A stretch of 64,000 bases of DNA, taken from NCBI GenBank assembly GCA_014905825.1, contig JACGCN010000011.1, positions 992,001 through 1,056,000 of the forward strand. The letters run 5' to 3'. The number at the start of each line of letters is the position of its first letter. The first letter of the stretch is position 1. The notes under the pieces are model-generated. The model searched no databases, was not told where the DNA came from, and worked only from the letters and a program-made list of their open reading frames with translations. Positions 44,611-57,800 of this stretch are shown piece by piece. Made by a program: the position numbers and the translations under genes. The DNA comes from Lyophyllum atratum (Eukaryota; Basidiomycota; Agaricomycetes; Agaricales; Lyophyllaceae).

Positions 44611-46267
44611 CTCAACGAATCGAAGCCAGACGTGTGCAGTTTGCGAGGAAGACCACTTGAGTCATGCAAATGTTGTAACAACACAACTCTCGTCATATTC
44701 CACCGGTAACAATTTCACAGTCACAGACACACACCGACTATCAAATATCCATTCTGTACCACTACCAGGGAAACCTGAGAGAGCTTCAGCTGAGTATGTT
44801 AATGGCGTCAAAAGTTACTCGCAATCTTCCGTCAATAAGCATTGTCGTTTACTGACAGGTGCCTTTGACGCAGATCATTCCAAGACCTAGAAAGAGAAGT
44901 TAATATCGAGCACGTATTGAGATCAATACGGTCATCTACTCACAATTACTGGAGGTGTGGCAGGACCGTTAGGCGTTGAGGGTCTCAGGCTCAAAGTCCC
45001 TGCGATGAACACGCCGCTCCGCCACCTGGCGCGCGACGAGGTTGTTGCGCGTGAGCTGTGCGAGGCCAGGGCCTGCAACAGTGCGTTCAGCCACGGCGGT
45101 CCAGCTGGCAAGGACGAGGGGGAGGGTTGATAGTTGGGTGGGTTTATATTGTGAAAAGACCGGCTCTGGGGACTTCCTGGTCTCAAGCCAGGCCCTTTTA
45201 TACGTCTTTAGCAGTGACCCCCCAGCCGACCCCCCGTACGCTCGGCGATATATCACCTTGCAATACTGCCTCATGCGAGACTTTTGTTTCTCGGAATATG
45301 GATACAAGGCCTCGCACCTGATGAAAGATGGGATAGAAGGCTCCGTACTCGCCCTGCAGATGCGGCAAGTTGCCTTTACCACTGTGCACGCCATGAGTTG
45401 CACAAAAGTGTTTACGCCACGGCCACGATAACCTTCGAAGAGTGACTCCGAGTACTACAGATATGACCAGATAAGAGGATACCTCGAGGAGACTGTCCAC
45501 AAGACTGATGAGTTTTGAACCATCTTCAACTAGAAGGAACAGGTCGTATATGTGAAGCTTCGAAGGCTGGCCTAGACTTGATTGAATTACTGCGGACGTA
45601 TTAGACCATTTGATGGAGTTCGCGACATTACGCATTGAATCCTTCACCTGGCCCTCCGTTTCCTCGCGAATCACACTAAATCATCTATGTAACAGTTAGT
45701 GTAACTATGTATGCTTTAGGAAGAGTTTGCATAACCCACACTCCCAGCGTTCGAGACATCAACCGAAAAGTTCCCATTCTTGAGATCCCCTTCTGCTCAT
45801 GATTTGTAATCGCACCTCCGCCATCCCTCGTGATACCGCAATTCGTTCCTTATGCTTACACGCTGGAGGAAGGGAAGGCAAAGGCGGCAAAGCGATGGTC
45901 GTTCAGCAGAGATTTGTATGCATTCGGAAGCTCACCGTCAACACCGAATGGAGGCGACTGGGCATTGGATATGCCAAAAAAGCCTCGTACGATGACTGTT
46001 GTAAGCAGCAAAGTGTTCGGGCGATTCGGGATCCGCGAGTCGACCCTCCTCAATTCATGGGAGTGATGACTGTACGACCGTAAAGACCAGACGTACGCAG
46101 GCTCTGCATGGCGATCGTCGCATTTCCGCGGATCCCAGCAGAAATGAGTTGGAGTAGAAGCTGTAGGAGCTTCTGTTTCCTGATGGTATGGGCGTAGCAA
46201 AAAAAAAGTGACAATAATGGAGAGCGGTCTAATGATAGTAAAATACAAGGTGACATGGTTGGCGTGT

Positions 46268-46950
<683 letters not shown>

Positions 46951-48479
46951 TGCGATTCTCTGTACAGATGGAAGTGGTGATGGTAGAGTTGGGCAGTGGT
47001 GGTGGTGGTTGTGTACGAAGTTGTCCTCGCCACATCCAGTCAAAGCGGCCGATTACCTTCTCTTTACGTAAGCCATGTCATGGTGCCGAAGCGTGGGTCA
47101 CTCCCGATCAACTCTAGCCCTCCTCCCCAGTTCGACTTCAGCATCTTGGGAGTACAGATCTTGTTGCATCGACGTTATGCCTCTGATGGAGATCTGTCAA
47201 ACAGGTGAGAGTTGATCATAGAGGACGTTTTACATTCCACGTCCATAAAGTGGACCTTGCTGAGTCGTCTGACCGTGATTTGGATTTTGCAGTATCTCAC
47301 CCGGATGAGATGAACGCTTCAAGTGTGCAAGACGCGGCACAGCTCCCAATCATAAGATGCACCGCATGGGAATATCGTAATCTTCACAACTTACGCTATT
47401 GCAAATGCTGGCGAGTGAGCGAAAGTAGTTCTGTCCTTTGAGTCTAGCTAATAACATCGCAAATGCATGTATAGGAGTGCTCATGACTCCGTATGTACCA
47501 TTCACGTCCATTTCAGATTATGACTCCATATTTTGCACCTTCGAAAAATGTCGGATGCTAAAGTTAGTACTCCGAGTCCAAGCACCTGTAATCGCGTTCT
47601 TATGAACCTTACGATCCCCTGTAGAGACGAACAGGCTGGAAGTGCCACAAAGATGTATGTGATTTGAATCTCCACTGGCGTCATCTGCGACACTGGACAG
47701 CTCGCTTCGAAGTGTCGCTGAACTGCGCCGCCCTGGATTTCCGCCATTCCTTTTTCAACATTGAAAAGCATGGATGGTCCTCTTTCCACGACCCTCATGC
47801 AATTATAATGTTCCCTTCGGTCTTGCATGATAAACAGTAGGGAGGAATAAGCCTGCAAGAGCTGCAGGATCGTGATGTACCACCCACTGCACGATCTTTC
47901 CTGCTCCCGGGCCCTAGATGCTCTCGACATATATCCGAGGAACGTTTTCGTCCTCGAATAGAAGTTCAACCTGAGCAAGGTGCGATTTAATATACGACTA
48001 TAAAAATCCGATTGAAAACTCAGACGCTTGAACCTCCAGTAATCCACTGAATGGGAAGAACGTGCCGACTTCTCCGGGCGATATGAGAGAACTGCCAATC
48101 GTCTGTGCAGCGTAAATGAGTGTGATGGTCATAAGAACCTGCAGCTCACTGCAAATGATTATCAGTGAAGCCAGGTTCGTTAAATAAATAGTTGATAGCG
48201 TCACACGTACACCTTTAAAATGCCTTCACTGCGTATGTACGTTTCGCATCCCGTTTTATCCCTTGTTTCATGACTCCTCAACAAGCGTCCAGAATCTAGG
48301 CTCAAATCCGTTCCTTGCAGAGAAGGTCTGAAAGCACCGTAAATATCAAATAATACGATATGAATTTTGCCCTAGTTTCCAAGTCAGGCTAAGCCGACGA
48401 TGATGAACATTCTCTTCGGCGACACTGTCTGCAACACCAGACGGCTCGCTTCAAACTTGTGTTGTTAGTCTGCGCTGCC
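46951..48479. other. Intergenic region; possible membrane-protein relic on the minus strand
   Basis: The minus-strand frames 48204..47998 (LIIICSELQVLMTITLIYAA) and 48098..47502 (ITYIFVALPACSSL and nearby) have hydrophobic stretches typical of multi-pass membrane proteins. Competing stops and missing splice sites prevent assembly. It may be a decayed member of a fungal seven-span family. Confidence 0.3.
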
Positions 48480-48854
48480 ATGGATATCATCCGATCCTTC
48501 TCTGACATCGACAAGTATGTGCGCCTATTGCATGTCCAACTTTACTTCGTGCGAGATATAGCGTACATTATAATGTGTTCAAGGATCCCTTGGACGCCCA
48601 TGGGATGGACATGGTCCTAGCCTCACCATCAGAAGAAGAGAAATTTCATGCAGGTAAGTTGTGTAGGACGGCATGGTTCTTGAATTGGGGCTATACGCAA
48701 GTAACCAGTTACACGACGCGTGGAGAAAAAAGCACGTGAAAAATTAAGTCGCCAAAAGACCTGCCCTGATATCCACGTGATCGTGTTGAACACTGTCAAC
48801 GGGCAGTCAGCCGCCTTTGTAAAGGTTGTATTAACTGGAATGCTCACTGATTGA
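48480..48854 (+). CDS. Orphan small protein, 90 aa
   Basis: Three exons, 48480..48514, 48562..48653 and 48709..48854. Introns are GTATGT..ATAG (47 nt) and GTAAGT..CCAG (55 nt). The three phases agree, and the last exon stays open for 48 codons. The product starts MDIIRSFSDIDNVHYNVFKD, continues ASPSEEEKFHAVTRRVEKKA, and ends with a hydrophobic strand-like part, HVIVLNTVNGQSAAFVKVVL. No signal peptide; family not recognised. Its stop codon lies only 21 nt before the ATG of the giant gene on the same strand. Either the 3' UTR overlaps the next 5' UTR, or the two share a transcript. Confidence 0.5.
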
Positions 48855-48875
48855 TCGTGCTCGCCGTCCTCCGCC

Positions 48876-51800
48876 ATGACGAGCAACTCTTCAGATCCTT
48901 GGTCTCCTCAATACGGGACTGCAACTTATACCTCGTTCTCCGACACTCAAACACCACTCTCACCCTCAAGATACTCGTACACTTCCCGTTCAGGTCTGTA
49001 GCATTCAAGTCTCCATTCTCTCTCTCGCTCTTAACTTTTTCTCTAGATTCTCAACGTCCGTCGTCGGATGGTGATGATAACGGGTCGGCTCACCAGATGA
49101 GACGCATCACTGTCTCCCCTGCACCATCCCAGCAAAACTCGGATTCAGACGCGTACACCGACGACAACTCGATCGACGAAGTCGAAGCCACTCTAAATGA
49201 TCTCGACAACGAATTCGACGACACCGAACAAGCTCTTTCTCAGTGGTCTCATGGTTCCTCGTCAGGACCATCGTACACGTCTGCCACTGGGTCATACACC
49301 GGGACATACACCGGGACAGGATATACAGGTTCCCCGTCATACGTTTCGCTGCCGACCCTGTCCCTACGCCCAACATCGACGCCTCCGGTTGACCCGCGTG
49401 CACGTCTCAGCAAAATTACCGAGAGGACAGAAGAATCATCACGTCCCAACTCGGGTGCATTTGGTGTAGCAGGGGCAGCCAGGCCTGTCAATCCCACCCC
49501 AGAAGCTTTTCGTCGCTCTCTCTTCCTTGGCGGCACTCCCTCGTCTCATTCGCGCTCATCCACGGATCCTGGCTCTGACCGCACCCTGCCACCTCCAGGT
49601 CGCGCCACCGAGTTGATCGCCGTCTTCGAAACTAACAGCCCTGGCGGTGGGCATTCGCGGACGACATCTGCACCAGGCGTGCGGCCCCCAAGCCCTTTTT
49701 ACAGCAGTACCGGATACGGTTATGGTTCGAGGCCGTCGTCTCCTTCGAAGTCAAGTGCTTCATATACAGCAACGGATACGAGGCCGACCGGGTCCTCTTT
49801 TCTCTCTCCACCTCCGCGCCCTTGGACTTCGATGTCTGGAGACGGTACTTTTCGTTCGACAAGCCCAGGAGGGACATGGAGTCGGGGAACAGGCTCGTAT
49901 ACCACCCCAGGGACATATACAACCCAGACACCTAGCACATACGGCCGCACATTGACGCACACCGAGACGGACAACAGGACATACACAGGCACGGATACTA
50001 GGACGTACACAGGCACGGATACTAGGACGTACACGGGCACAGATACCAATACCTTCACTGATACCTCCACAAGGACCGGTACGAACACGGCGACGTCTAT
50101 GACCCCCACCTCAACTCTACGTCGTCCTCAAACCTCGCCTCGATCCCCCCTCGCATCAGTGCGCAACATAGTTGCTCTGTGGAAGGAGCGCACGCCCACG
50201 ATGAGTCGCTCCCCTGGAAAATCCCCTGACCGTGGGTCAGCCACTAGCGTCTCACCTCCCCCGGATGGCGAGGGTTTGTTTGGCATTAGGAGGAGAGCTC
50301 AACGCGCGAGTGCTCAGCTCCAGCTGCGTGACAATGGTCAGGGCAGCGACCCCGTTACGCCCACTCGGAGGGGTGACGTCGATGCTGCTAGTATCCGCAG
50401 TGCGAGGAGCGGGCATCTTCCGCCTGGTTTGGATGTAGCAGATTTGCTCCCGTATACACAGAGCGACGAGGCGGTGAGTTCGATATGTTTGACTCCGTCG
50501 CAGGTCAAGTTTTGACGTTGTACTTGTTTATCTACAGCCCCTGCACATCGGACTGCTATGGTACCTCAACGTGCACGACGCACCTCCGTATCGTTGGCAG
50601 AGATGTCAAGCCCTGCTCTATCCTCAGTTGCTTCTTCTTTCGTGGTTATCTCCAGGAGGCGGAAGGGGAATCGTGGCATTGGACCTTCTTAATTGCACTA
50701 GTGTCCAATCAGCGCCTTCCCCCACACATCCAAGTGCTAGGGATGATATCGGGACGATCGCTGCGAGGTCGCAGAGCATCGAGCGGGATGGGCAGCCGTT
50801 GATGGACATGTTGGTTCCTTTCCATATGTTGTATGCGGATGGTGTTGAGAGGTTAGCGGCGGAGAGTCTCCTGGAGCGACAGAAATGGGTCAACCGCCTG
50901 TGGTGCGTTTCTTGCGGTTTATTCGTTACAGGACTTAGCGCTGACAATACTTATATCTATACAGGGAAGCTGTGAATCGCCCAATAGCCATGCCCGACTC
51001 CTCATCTGTCACTCGCTCACCGACTGGCTCTATCAGGACGATACTCTCCATCGACAGCCGCGCGAGTACCTCTAGCACTGGTTCTCGATCAACCGTCTAT
51101 GTGCCACCCTTGAGATCGCTTCCCTCAATCCCCGACTTCTCTTCCAACTTCTCCTCGGCGTCCTCCAGGTCGGATGGGCTCTCTCGGCGTACCTCGATCG
51201 TCTCGTCACACCACACCCGTACAGTCGATGACACCGTCATATCCAACCAGCAGTACGTCTACCCTGGCGATCCACGCGCTATTCAGCCCGCAAGAACCGG
51301 TTCACTGCTCAGGCGCAGTGGGTCTATGACGGATCTGGATGCGGAGTTCCAGTCGGCTCTGACGCGTGCGAGAGGTGCAAGGCCAGGCCTAGGTTTCGCG
51401 AACCTTGTGTTTGGTGGCGGTGCTCCGGTTACGATCTCGAGTGGGCCGACATTGGGTCGCGATATCGTTGTTACGCCGCCACCCAGCACTGGTAGAGGGA
51501 GCGATAGGGCCCGCTCGGAGGTCTCGGATGAGCAGTTCTTCACTGCTGGCTCTTCTGAGGGCTCCAGATCGTCGTACTTCTCCCAGACATCGTACTCGTC
51601 GGAACTACGTACATCGACCGGGCTGAGGACGGACGGCACATCGTTTTTCGATTCGAGCGCTGCTGGCACGCGGACCCTACCTTCTACGACTTCGTACACT
51701 AGGACGGACTCGACGTCATACCTTGGCGATTCGCAGACCTCAATGTCGTACACGGGCACGTCGCCGTCGAGAACCCCGCTCTCGCGAACGAGGGAAGTCA

Positions 51801-54800
51801 GGAGAAGGGGTGGGAGAAGCAGCTCCAGGTCATACTCGTCTGGCTACATCACCGATGCCTCGTCAGATAAAGAGAACCTGAGCGGAAGCTACACTCCCGA
51901 GAGCGGGAGCCAGTCGTTGGATTCACGGAGTCAGGGGAGCGGCAGTTACACGAGTGGCACTAGGAGCTACACGTCTGGAAGCAGGAGTTATACAGATAGC
52001 GGCAGCTATACTCCCAGCGGCGGCTACTCACAGAGCGGGAGTTACACTCCGAGTGGGAGCTCTACGGCGAGCGGGGTCTATTCGAGTAGCGATATGTTGA
52101 CACCCGGAAACTCGAGCGAAACAGGCTACGACATCTGCACTTCCTCGGACGCCACCTATTCGGGTTTCCCAGTGACGTCTAGCGAAGAGACCATCACCCC
52201 TTCTACGTTATCTCCTCAGTCGGTACCTGCCTCGGACTTGGATTCCGAGAACTTCGTTACAGCCTCTCAAGGCAGCTCAGATTACTTAACAGCCCGGAGT
52301 CCGTCATTGAGAGGCTCCATAGCAGAATCTGAGACGTCCTTCGCGTCGTTCCCCACTATTCCTTCCGAATCCGAGTACAAGACGGCAGACACGGGATATT
52401 CTCATTATCGCACTGTGTCTGAGCCTTCCCTGGGCTCGGACTACATCACAGCAGAGCTTTGCCCGACGATTCCGTCGGAGCAGAACACACCGACGCTCTC
52501 TTCAGTGAAGTTGGATTCTGAGGAGGATACCAGAAGCGTCCTTGGTTTACCCTCTTTGCCGCCTTCGGAGATTCCATCGATTCGGTCGCCATCGATGTTT
52601 TCCGAGGATGTTCTTCCTCCTCTGCCGCCATCCGAGTCGTCGTCGCCGCCTTCTATTCACCTCACACCATCGCCGTCTCCGCCATTACCGCCACTGCCCC
52701 CTTCCCTCCCATCGCTATCTCCTCCTCCGTCACCGCTGACACCCACGGAGGAATCGCTTGACATCGCCACGCCAACTTCGTATCGATCGCCCAGCCAGGT
52801 CTCCCTGCCACGATCTCCGTCTTCCGAGGCATCCAGTAGCATTCCGCCGCTGTGTGCAACGATTTCATCATCTGCATCCGATGCAACGCCGTCATCGTTG
52901 GTGCTGTCAAGTTCCCCAGCGCCATCGGAGCACCCGTCAACACCAGCACCTCGCTTGTCTTCCATCTCCAGTCCCACCATTTCGTCGGTCTCGAGCCTGA
53001 GTGACCTGACTCCAGCGTTCTCTGACTTCCCCCCAGCAAGTCCAGAACCATGGGCGCACGAGACGGACGATTCGTACGAGTCGTCTCAGTTAGCGCCGTC
53101 ACCTTCAGTGATCTCGCTAGCTGTGCCAGAGGGCATCGACAACTCATTCGAGACATCATTCCTGAGGCCGAGCGGCTCCGGGGTCTCTTCAGTCGACCGG
53201 CTAAGCCCCATACCAGAGACACCGACGAGCCTATCGACGATGCTTCCGCGCTCGCCGTTTCCACAGCTTACCCCGGTACCTATGCCGCCGTCGTCAATTT
53301 CATCATCTTCAGGTGTTCCCACACCATCAAGTCTCTCGGCAGGGGTAGTTCAGCAATCTCCGCTGCCTGCCTTGTCGCCGCTTCTCTCGTTGTCACTGAG
53401 TGCGGTATCGTCATCGGATGTTGACACGCCGTCGTCTATTGATGTAACCACGCCCGGCACGTTCTCGCTCTCAAGATCATCGTTCCCAACGTTGAGTGCG
53501 GTGTCCTCATTGACGCCGTCGATTTTGTCATCTGCGGATGTTCGAACACCTTCGGATATCTCCTTCTCGGATGAGCAAGACCCCCAGCTTGCCCGTTCTC
53601 GCTCTACTGCCTCGGTGGCATCTTTTCGATCGCAGTCGTCGCTCAATTCGTCGGTCTTCGATGCTAGGTCCTTATTGGACGAGGAGGATCTTGAAAGCGT
53701 TGACGAACCATCAACGGTTCCTTCGTTATTGACCACACCTTCGCAGGCTGACCGCGAATTGGTAGGAATTCCTAATCTCTATGTTACTTCCTGGGCTGAC
53801 CTGAAATTTGTTTCAGCATTCGCCGTTCTCCATGACTGATGGGCAGCTTAGAACGCCTGAACCTCCTTCCATGAACGTCTCCCTCTCCACACCTCGAGGC
53901 TCTGCGCAAACCATCCAGTCAAGCTTGAGGACTCAGACGTCGGAGAGTGCACCAACGGAACGTGATTTGTCGCGCGATATAGATCGTATAGCGGATGATC
54001 TTCGCAGGTACGACGATGCTAGAGGGAACGAAAATAGGGATCTGGGTGATAATATCCGAGCGTTGCGGGATGAGTTGCAAGACCTCTCCGAGTATTTGCA
54101 CAGAACACCATCACCTCGCGCACGACCCTCCCAGCCTTTGGTTGACCAGATGATCGGTGGAAGCAGCCCGGTATCCTCCTTGCTTCCTGGGGATCGTCGT
54201 GACATGAGTGTGACCTCTGGTCAGTTATCTCGGGCTACAAGCTCGGCAAGCAGTATCGGGTCTTACCTTTCGTCCCACCATTCCGACGACGAGTACCTGG
54301 CTTCGGAATCGTACCATGATTCTCCACCACCATGGCATGCACCGACTATCTCGGATTCGGACGACTCCTCATCCATCTTTTCGGATTCGCAGTTGGGACA
54401 TTCACCATCATATCCTGATAGCTCGGAATCCTCGGGTCAGCCCTTCCCGCCTCCATCCCCGAGTCCTTCGTCGACCTCTACAATTCGAGGTCGCCCAATT
54501 CTCACGCCTCCGGACCTCTCGGGGCCATTGGAAGCAGTAAGGGAGCAGCTGAACGCACTATGGGAGGGCCAAGTCTCGACGAATCATATGCTTGATAGAC
54601 TCGTTGGTGACCGGACCCCCCAACCGCAAGACAATGTGGAATTGAGGGATCGGCTTTTGCGCATCGAAGATCTACTCCAAGGACTTTCGAATCAGCCTCC
54701 ACGGGAGCCTCATATAATCTATGAACCGTACCCGCCAGCACCACTCTCGTCCATTGGCTCGGACATAAGCCTCCAACAATTAGCTGATCAGCTACGAGGG

Positions 54801-57800
54801 TTCGAGACCGATCAAGACATTCCTGCTCCAGTGCCGATACGTGAAGGACCGTCCTTGGTTGAGCGGCTTGAAGGAATCCTAGCAGCTGGCATCAACCAAC
54901 CTGCACCCCCAATCCAGCCACCTCCCGACTTCATCAGTCTCGTGTTCAATCGTAGGGAGAGGAGGAGTGTCAGCCCGATCTCGGTTCAAACTCTTCCTCC
55001 GAGGCCGGAATCTGAGCCTCCTTTCCCTCAGGTATATACTAGACCAGTGCGAAATGTACCACCTCGAAGAGCTCCTCGCGCACCACTACGCCAGGCTGCG
55101 ACGGAACAGCCAACTCCCGCACCGCCAACTCCCGCACCGCCACCTCCCGTACCGCCACCTCAAAACGGAGCAGTGCACCCGGAAACCGATCCTAACTTCG
55201 AGCAAGCACTACGTAATATGCGGATGGAGAGGTTTCCCGGGACTGACGGCACATTTACTACGGGCAGACGTCCAGCCCCAGGGCCGCCTCCCGCCCCAGT
55301 CTTTGTGAGTTGTTTTGAGTTATGTGTATATTATCGTTCTCTAAGTCCCTATTTAAGCCTCTTGGTGATCGACGTGCACGAACAGCTCCTCCAGAGCCTT
55401 GGTACCGTCCAGCGCCAGCTCGTCAAGAGCACTCGGTCTGTTGCTTCCCTTCAAATCTATGTCTCAATATTGAACATCATTTAAGCAGGGTGCTCCTCCC
55501 CAGGCCCCGCCGCCTGCCCCTAGTCGACCATCCCAATCCCAGAGAACGCGACTCGGTTATATGCCGATGCCTCCCGGACCAGTAAGTCGACACCGCTTAT
55601 GTCTTCTGAAATATATTCAGACTTGGGCAGGTCATAGTTCAACTTCCACCTGTGTTTGACGGTATGATGGACTTGTTAAGGGTAATACCACGTGTTTCTA
55701 TCTGCACAAGCTATTGATTTTTTCTATGTGTAGGAAAATCGCGATGCACAAAGCGCCTCTGTTGAACAACAGCGAGAGTTGATGCGATATATGAGGTCCC
55801 TCAATGACTGGCTGGCACGCGACACCAGCGATCGTCAAGATGAACTTCGTGGACTGAACGCCCGTGTTGACCAACTGAGACAGGATATTCTAAACATTCG
55901 AGTTGACGGTTAGTACTCACATAGCTTCTCCTGGTTTTGCTTGTGCTCATCATGATCTCAGTTCTTCCAGGCGAAAGTGATCGTAGTTCTTCGACTAGGA
56001 GTGACGGAACCTCGACTCCTTCACCTCGCGGCCCCGCTCGTCCTCCCCCCTTTGGAAGACCTATGCCGATGCCAATGCCAGAGCCACGAATTCAGATGCC
56101 TCAGCCCCAGCATCAAGGCCCTGTCATCCCTCAGCTTCCCGATGGACAGTTCCCACCTGGTTTCGTACCATATCCGGCTCATTTGCAGCCTCCAAGAGAG
56201 GGCCCTGTGATTCCACCGGTGATACCAGAAATGTTCCCAGGTCGCCGCCCTCATCGATCGGAAACACCACCCTTCACCCCTGTGATTCCCAATTTGCCAC
56301 CCTCGGGGCCAGGCTTGGGTCCAGCGCCTCCTCCTCCTATAGATGGTTACCGTCCTGGGCCAATGCCTGGTATGCCCTACAGGCCATCGTCCGCCGAACC
56401 CATAGTGCCGTTCATTCCCCCTGATCTAACAGGAAGAAGCGGTTCTCCACGCATTGTTCCGCCACGCTATCCCGAACCGCGTATCATTGAATACCCAGGT
56501 TCTCCTTCAAGCAGCAGCACGACCAGTAGCAGCAGGAGCATCAGTCGCGATGAACGTGATCGCCACGGGAGGAGCAGTGGTCCTAGCAGAAGGAGTAGCA
56601 GGAGAAGTAGTGATCACCGACGGCCACGATCTCGCACCTCAAGTTCGAGGTCGTCGAGGTCATCTACACCTCATCAGATCATTGTGCAAGCGCCTCCACA
56701 ACAAGGAATGCAGTACCACCCTGAGCTGGCACCCCCAGCACAAGCACCAGCTCCCGCTGTAGTCGTCGTTCCAACACAACAGTCAGACGGACGATCGCAC
56801 TACGAGCATCCCCCTCAGCAACCTCCAGCACCAATAATCATTAATCAACCTGCGACCCCTTACCCGCAGACTCCTGGGATGCCTATGGGCTCTGCTATGC
56901 TTCCCGGGCCTATGATGCCTCCCATGGTCCCTCCCATGATGCCTCCCACAGAAGTGCATATGCCCCCGACGATGGTGCATTCAGGTTACCCAGGCTCACA
57001 TGGTCCTCCTATCGTGATAGAAAGAAGGAGTCGTTCGTCAAGTCGGTCCAGTCGTAGCAGTCGTCCCCGTCGCCATCGTAGTCGTCGTGATAGTCGAAGC
57101 CGGAGCTCGAGTCGGGGCCACCATCATCGGCGTTCAGATTCATCGCGACAAGCACAACCCGCCGCACCTCCAGCTGTCATCTTTCAGCCCTCTCGACGTT
57201 CCCGTTCTCGCTCACGTTCCCATTCGCCGCATCATGCTCCTCCACCTGTGCAGATATTACCATCTGGAGGAGTCCCCTTCAGCATGGGCCCACAACCGGG
57301 AATGCCTGGGCAGCCTTTCGTTGTCGTCCCTCAAGACCGCAGAAGCAGGAGTAGCAGCAGTGGTCACCATCGCCGTAGTAGGAGTTCGAGCCGCAGACGG
57401 GACCCGATCGTTGTACAAGCTGGTCAGCCTGCAACAGTGATTCAGCAGCCGCCTGTTCAGCAGCCTGGGACTGTCATGATGCCCCCGGGCATGGTGCCTT
57501 CAGGCATGGGGATGATGCCTTCAAACATGGGGATGATGCCAATGATGCCTGGCGGGCCGGCTATGGTTGTTCAGTCCCGCTCTCGCTCGTCGTCTCGTTC
57601 ACGCTCCCCGCGTGGAGGTGCCCCTGCTGTCATCGTTCAGCAACCCGGCGCTCAGGCTGACCCTGGACGTGGCCGATCGAGGTCTAGGAGTCACCATCGT
57701 CGCTCTCGATCCCCGCGCCAAGGTCCCCAATTCATTGCCCAGCCGGTCCCAACTCAAGCAGGTACACAAGGCCCCATCATCTTAGACCCGTCCAGGAGTC

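Larger units (their letters stand above)
42639..46267. other. Long gene-poor region (3.6 kb) with decayed coding-like stretches and short repeats
   Basis: No complete gene could be assembled. Coding-like stretches are: plus-strand 45830..46066 (LEEGKAKAAKRWSFSRDLYA, ending in TLLNSWE before a stop), which looks like the last exon of a protein; minus-strand 45198..45674 (IYDLFLLVEDGSKLISLVDS); and minus-strand about 45150..44940 downstream of a TATAAACC element, open but lacking an ATG. Local direct repeats lie at 44164-44185/44203-44224 and 44575-44589/44596-44610. The region may be a graveyard of broken genes. Confidence 0.4.

Noticed and set aside
44932..45186. Second copy of the lectin-like gene
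   Set aside because: Only a short CACAG|CTCACGCG match around the acceptor is shared; the calcium-site exon is absent and the frame has no ATG.
52662..53264. 200-codon minus-strand frame and similar long frames across 49-58 kb
   Set aside because: Shadows of the Ser/Pro-rich exons of the giant gene; simple-sequence coding produces long antisense frames.
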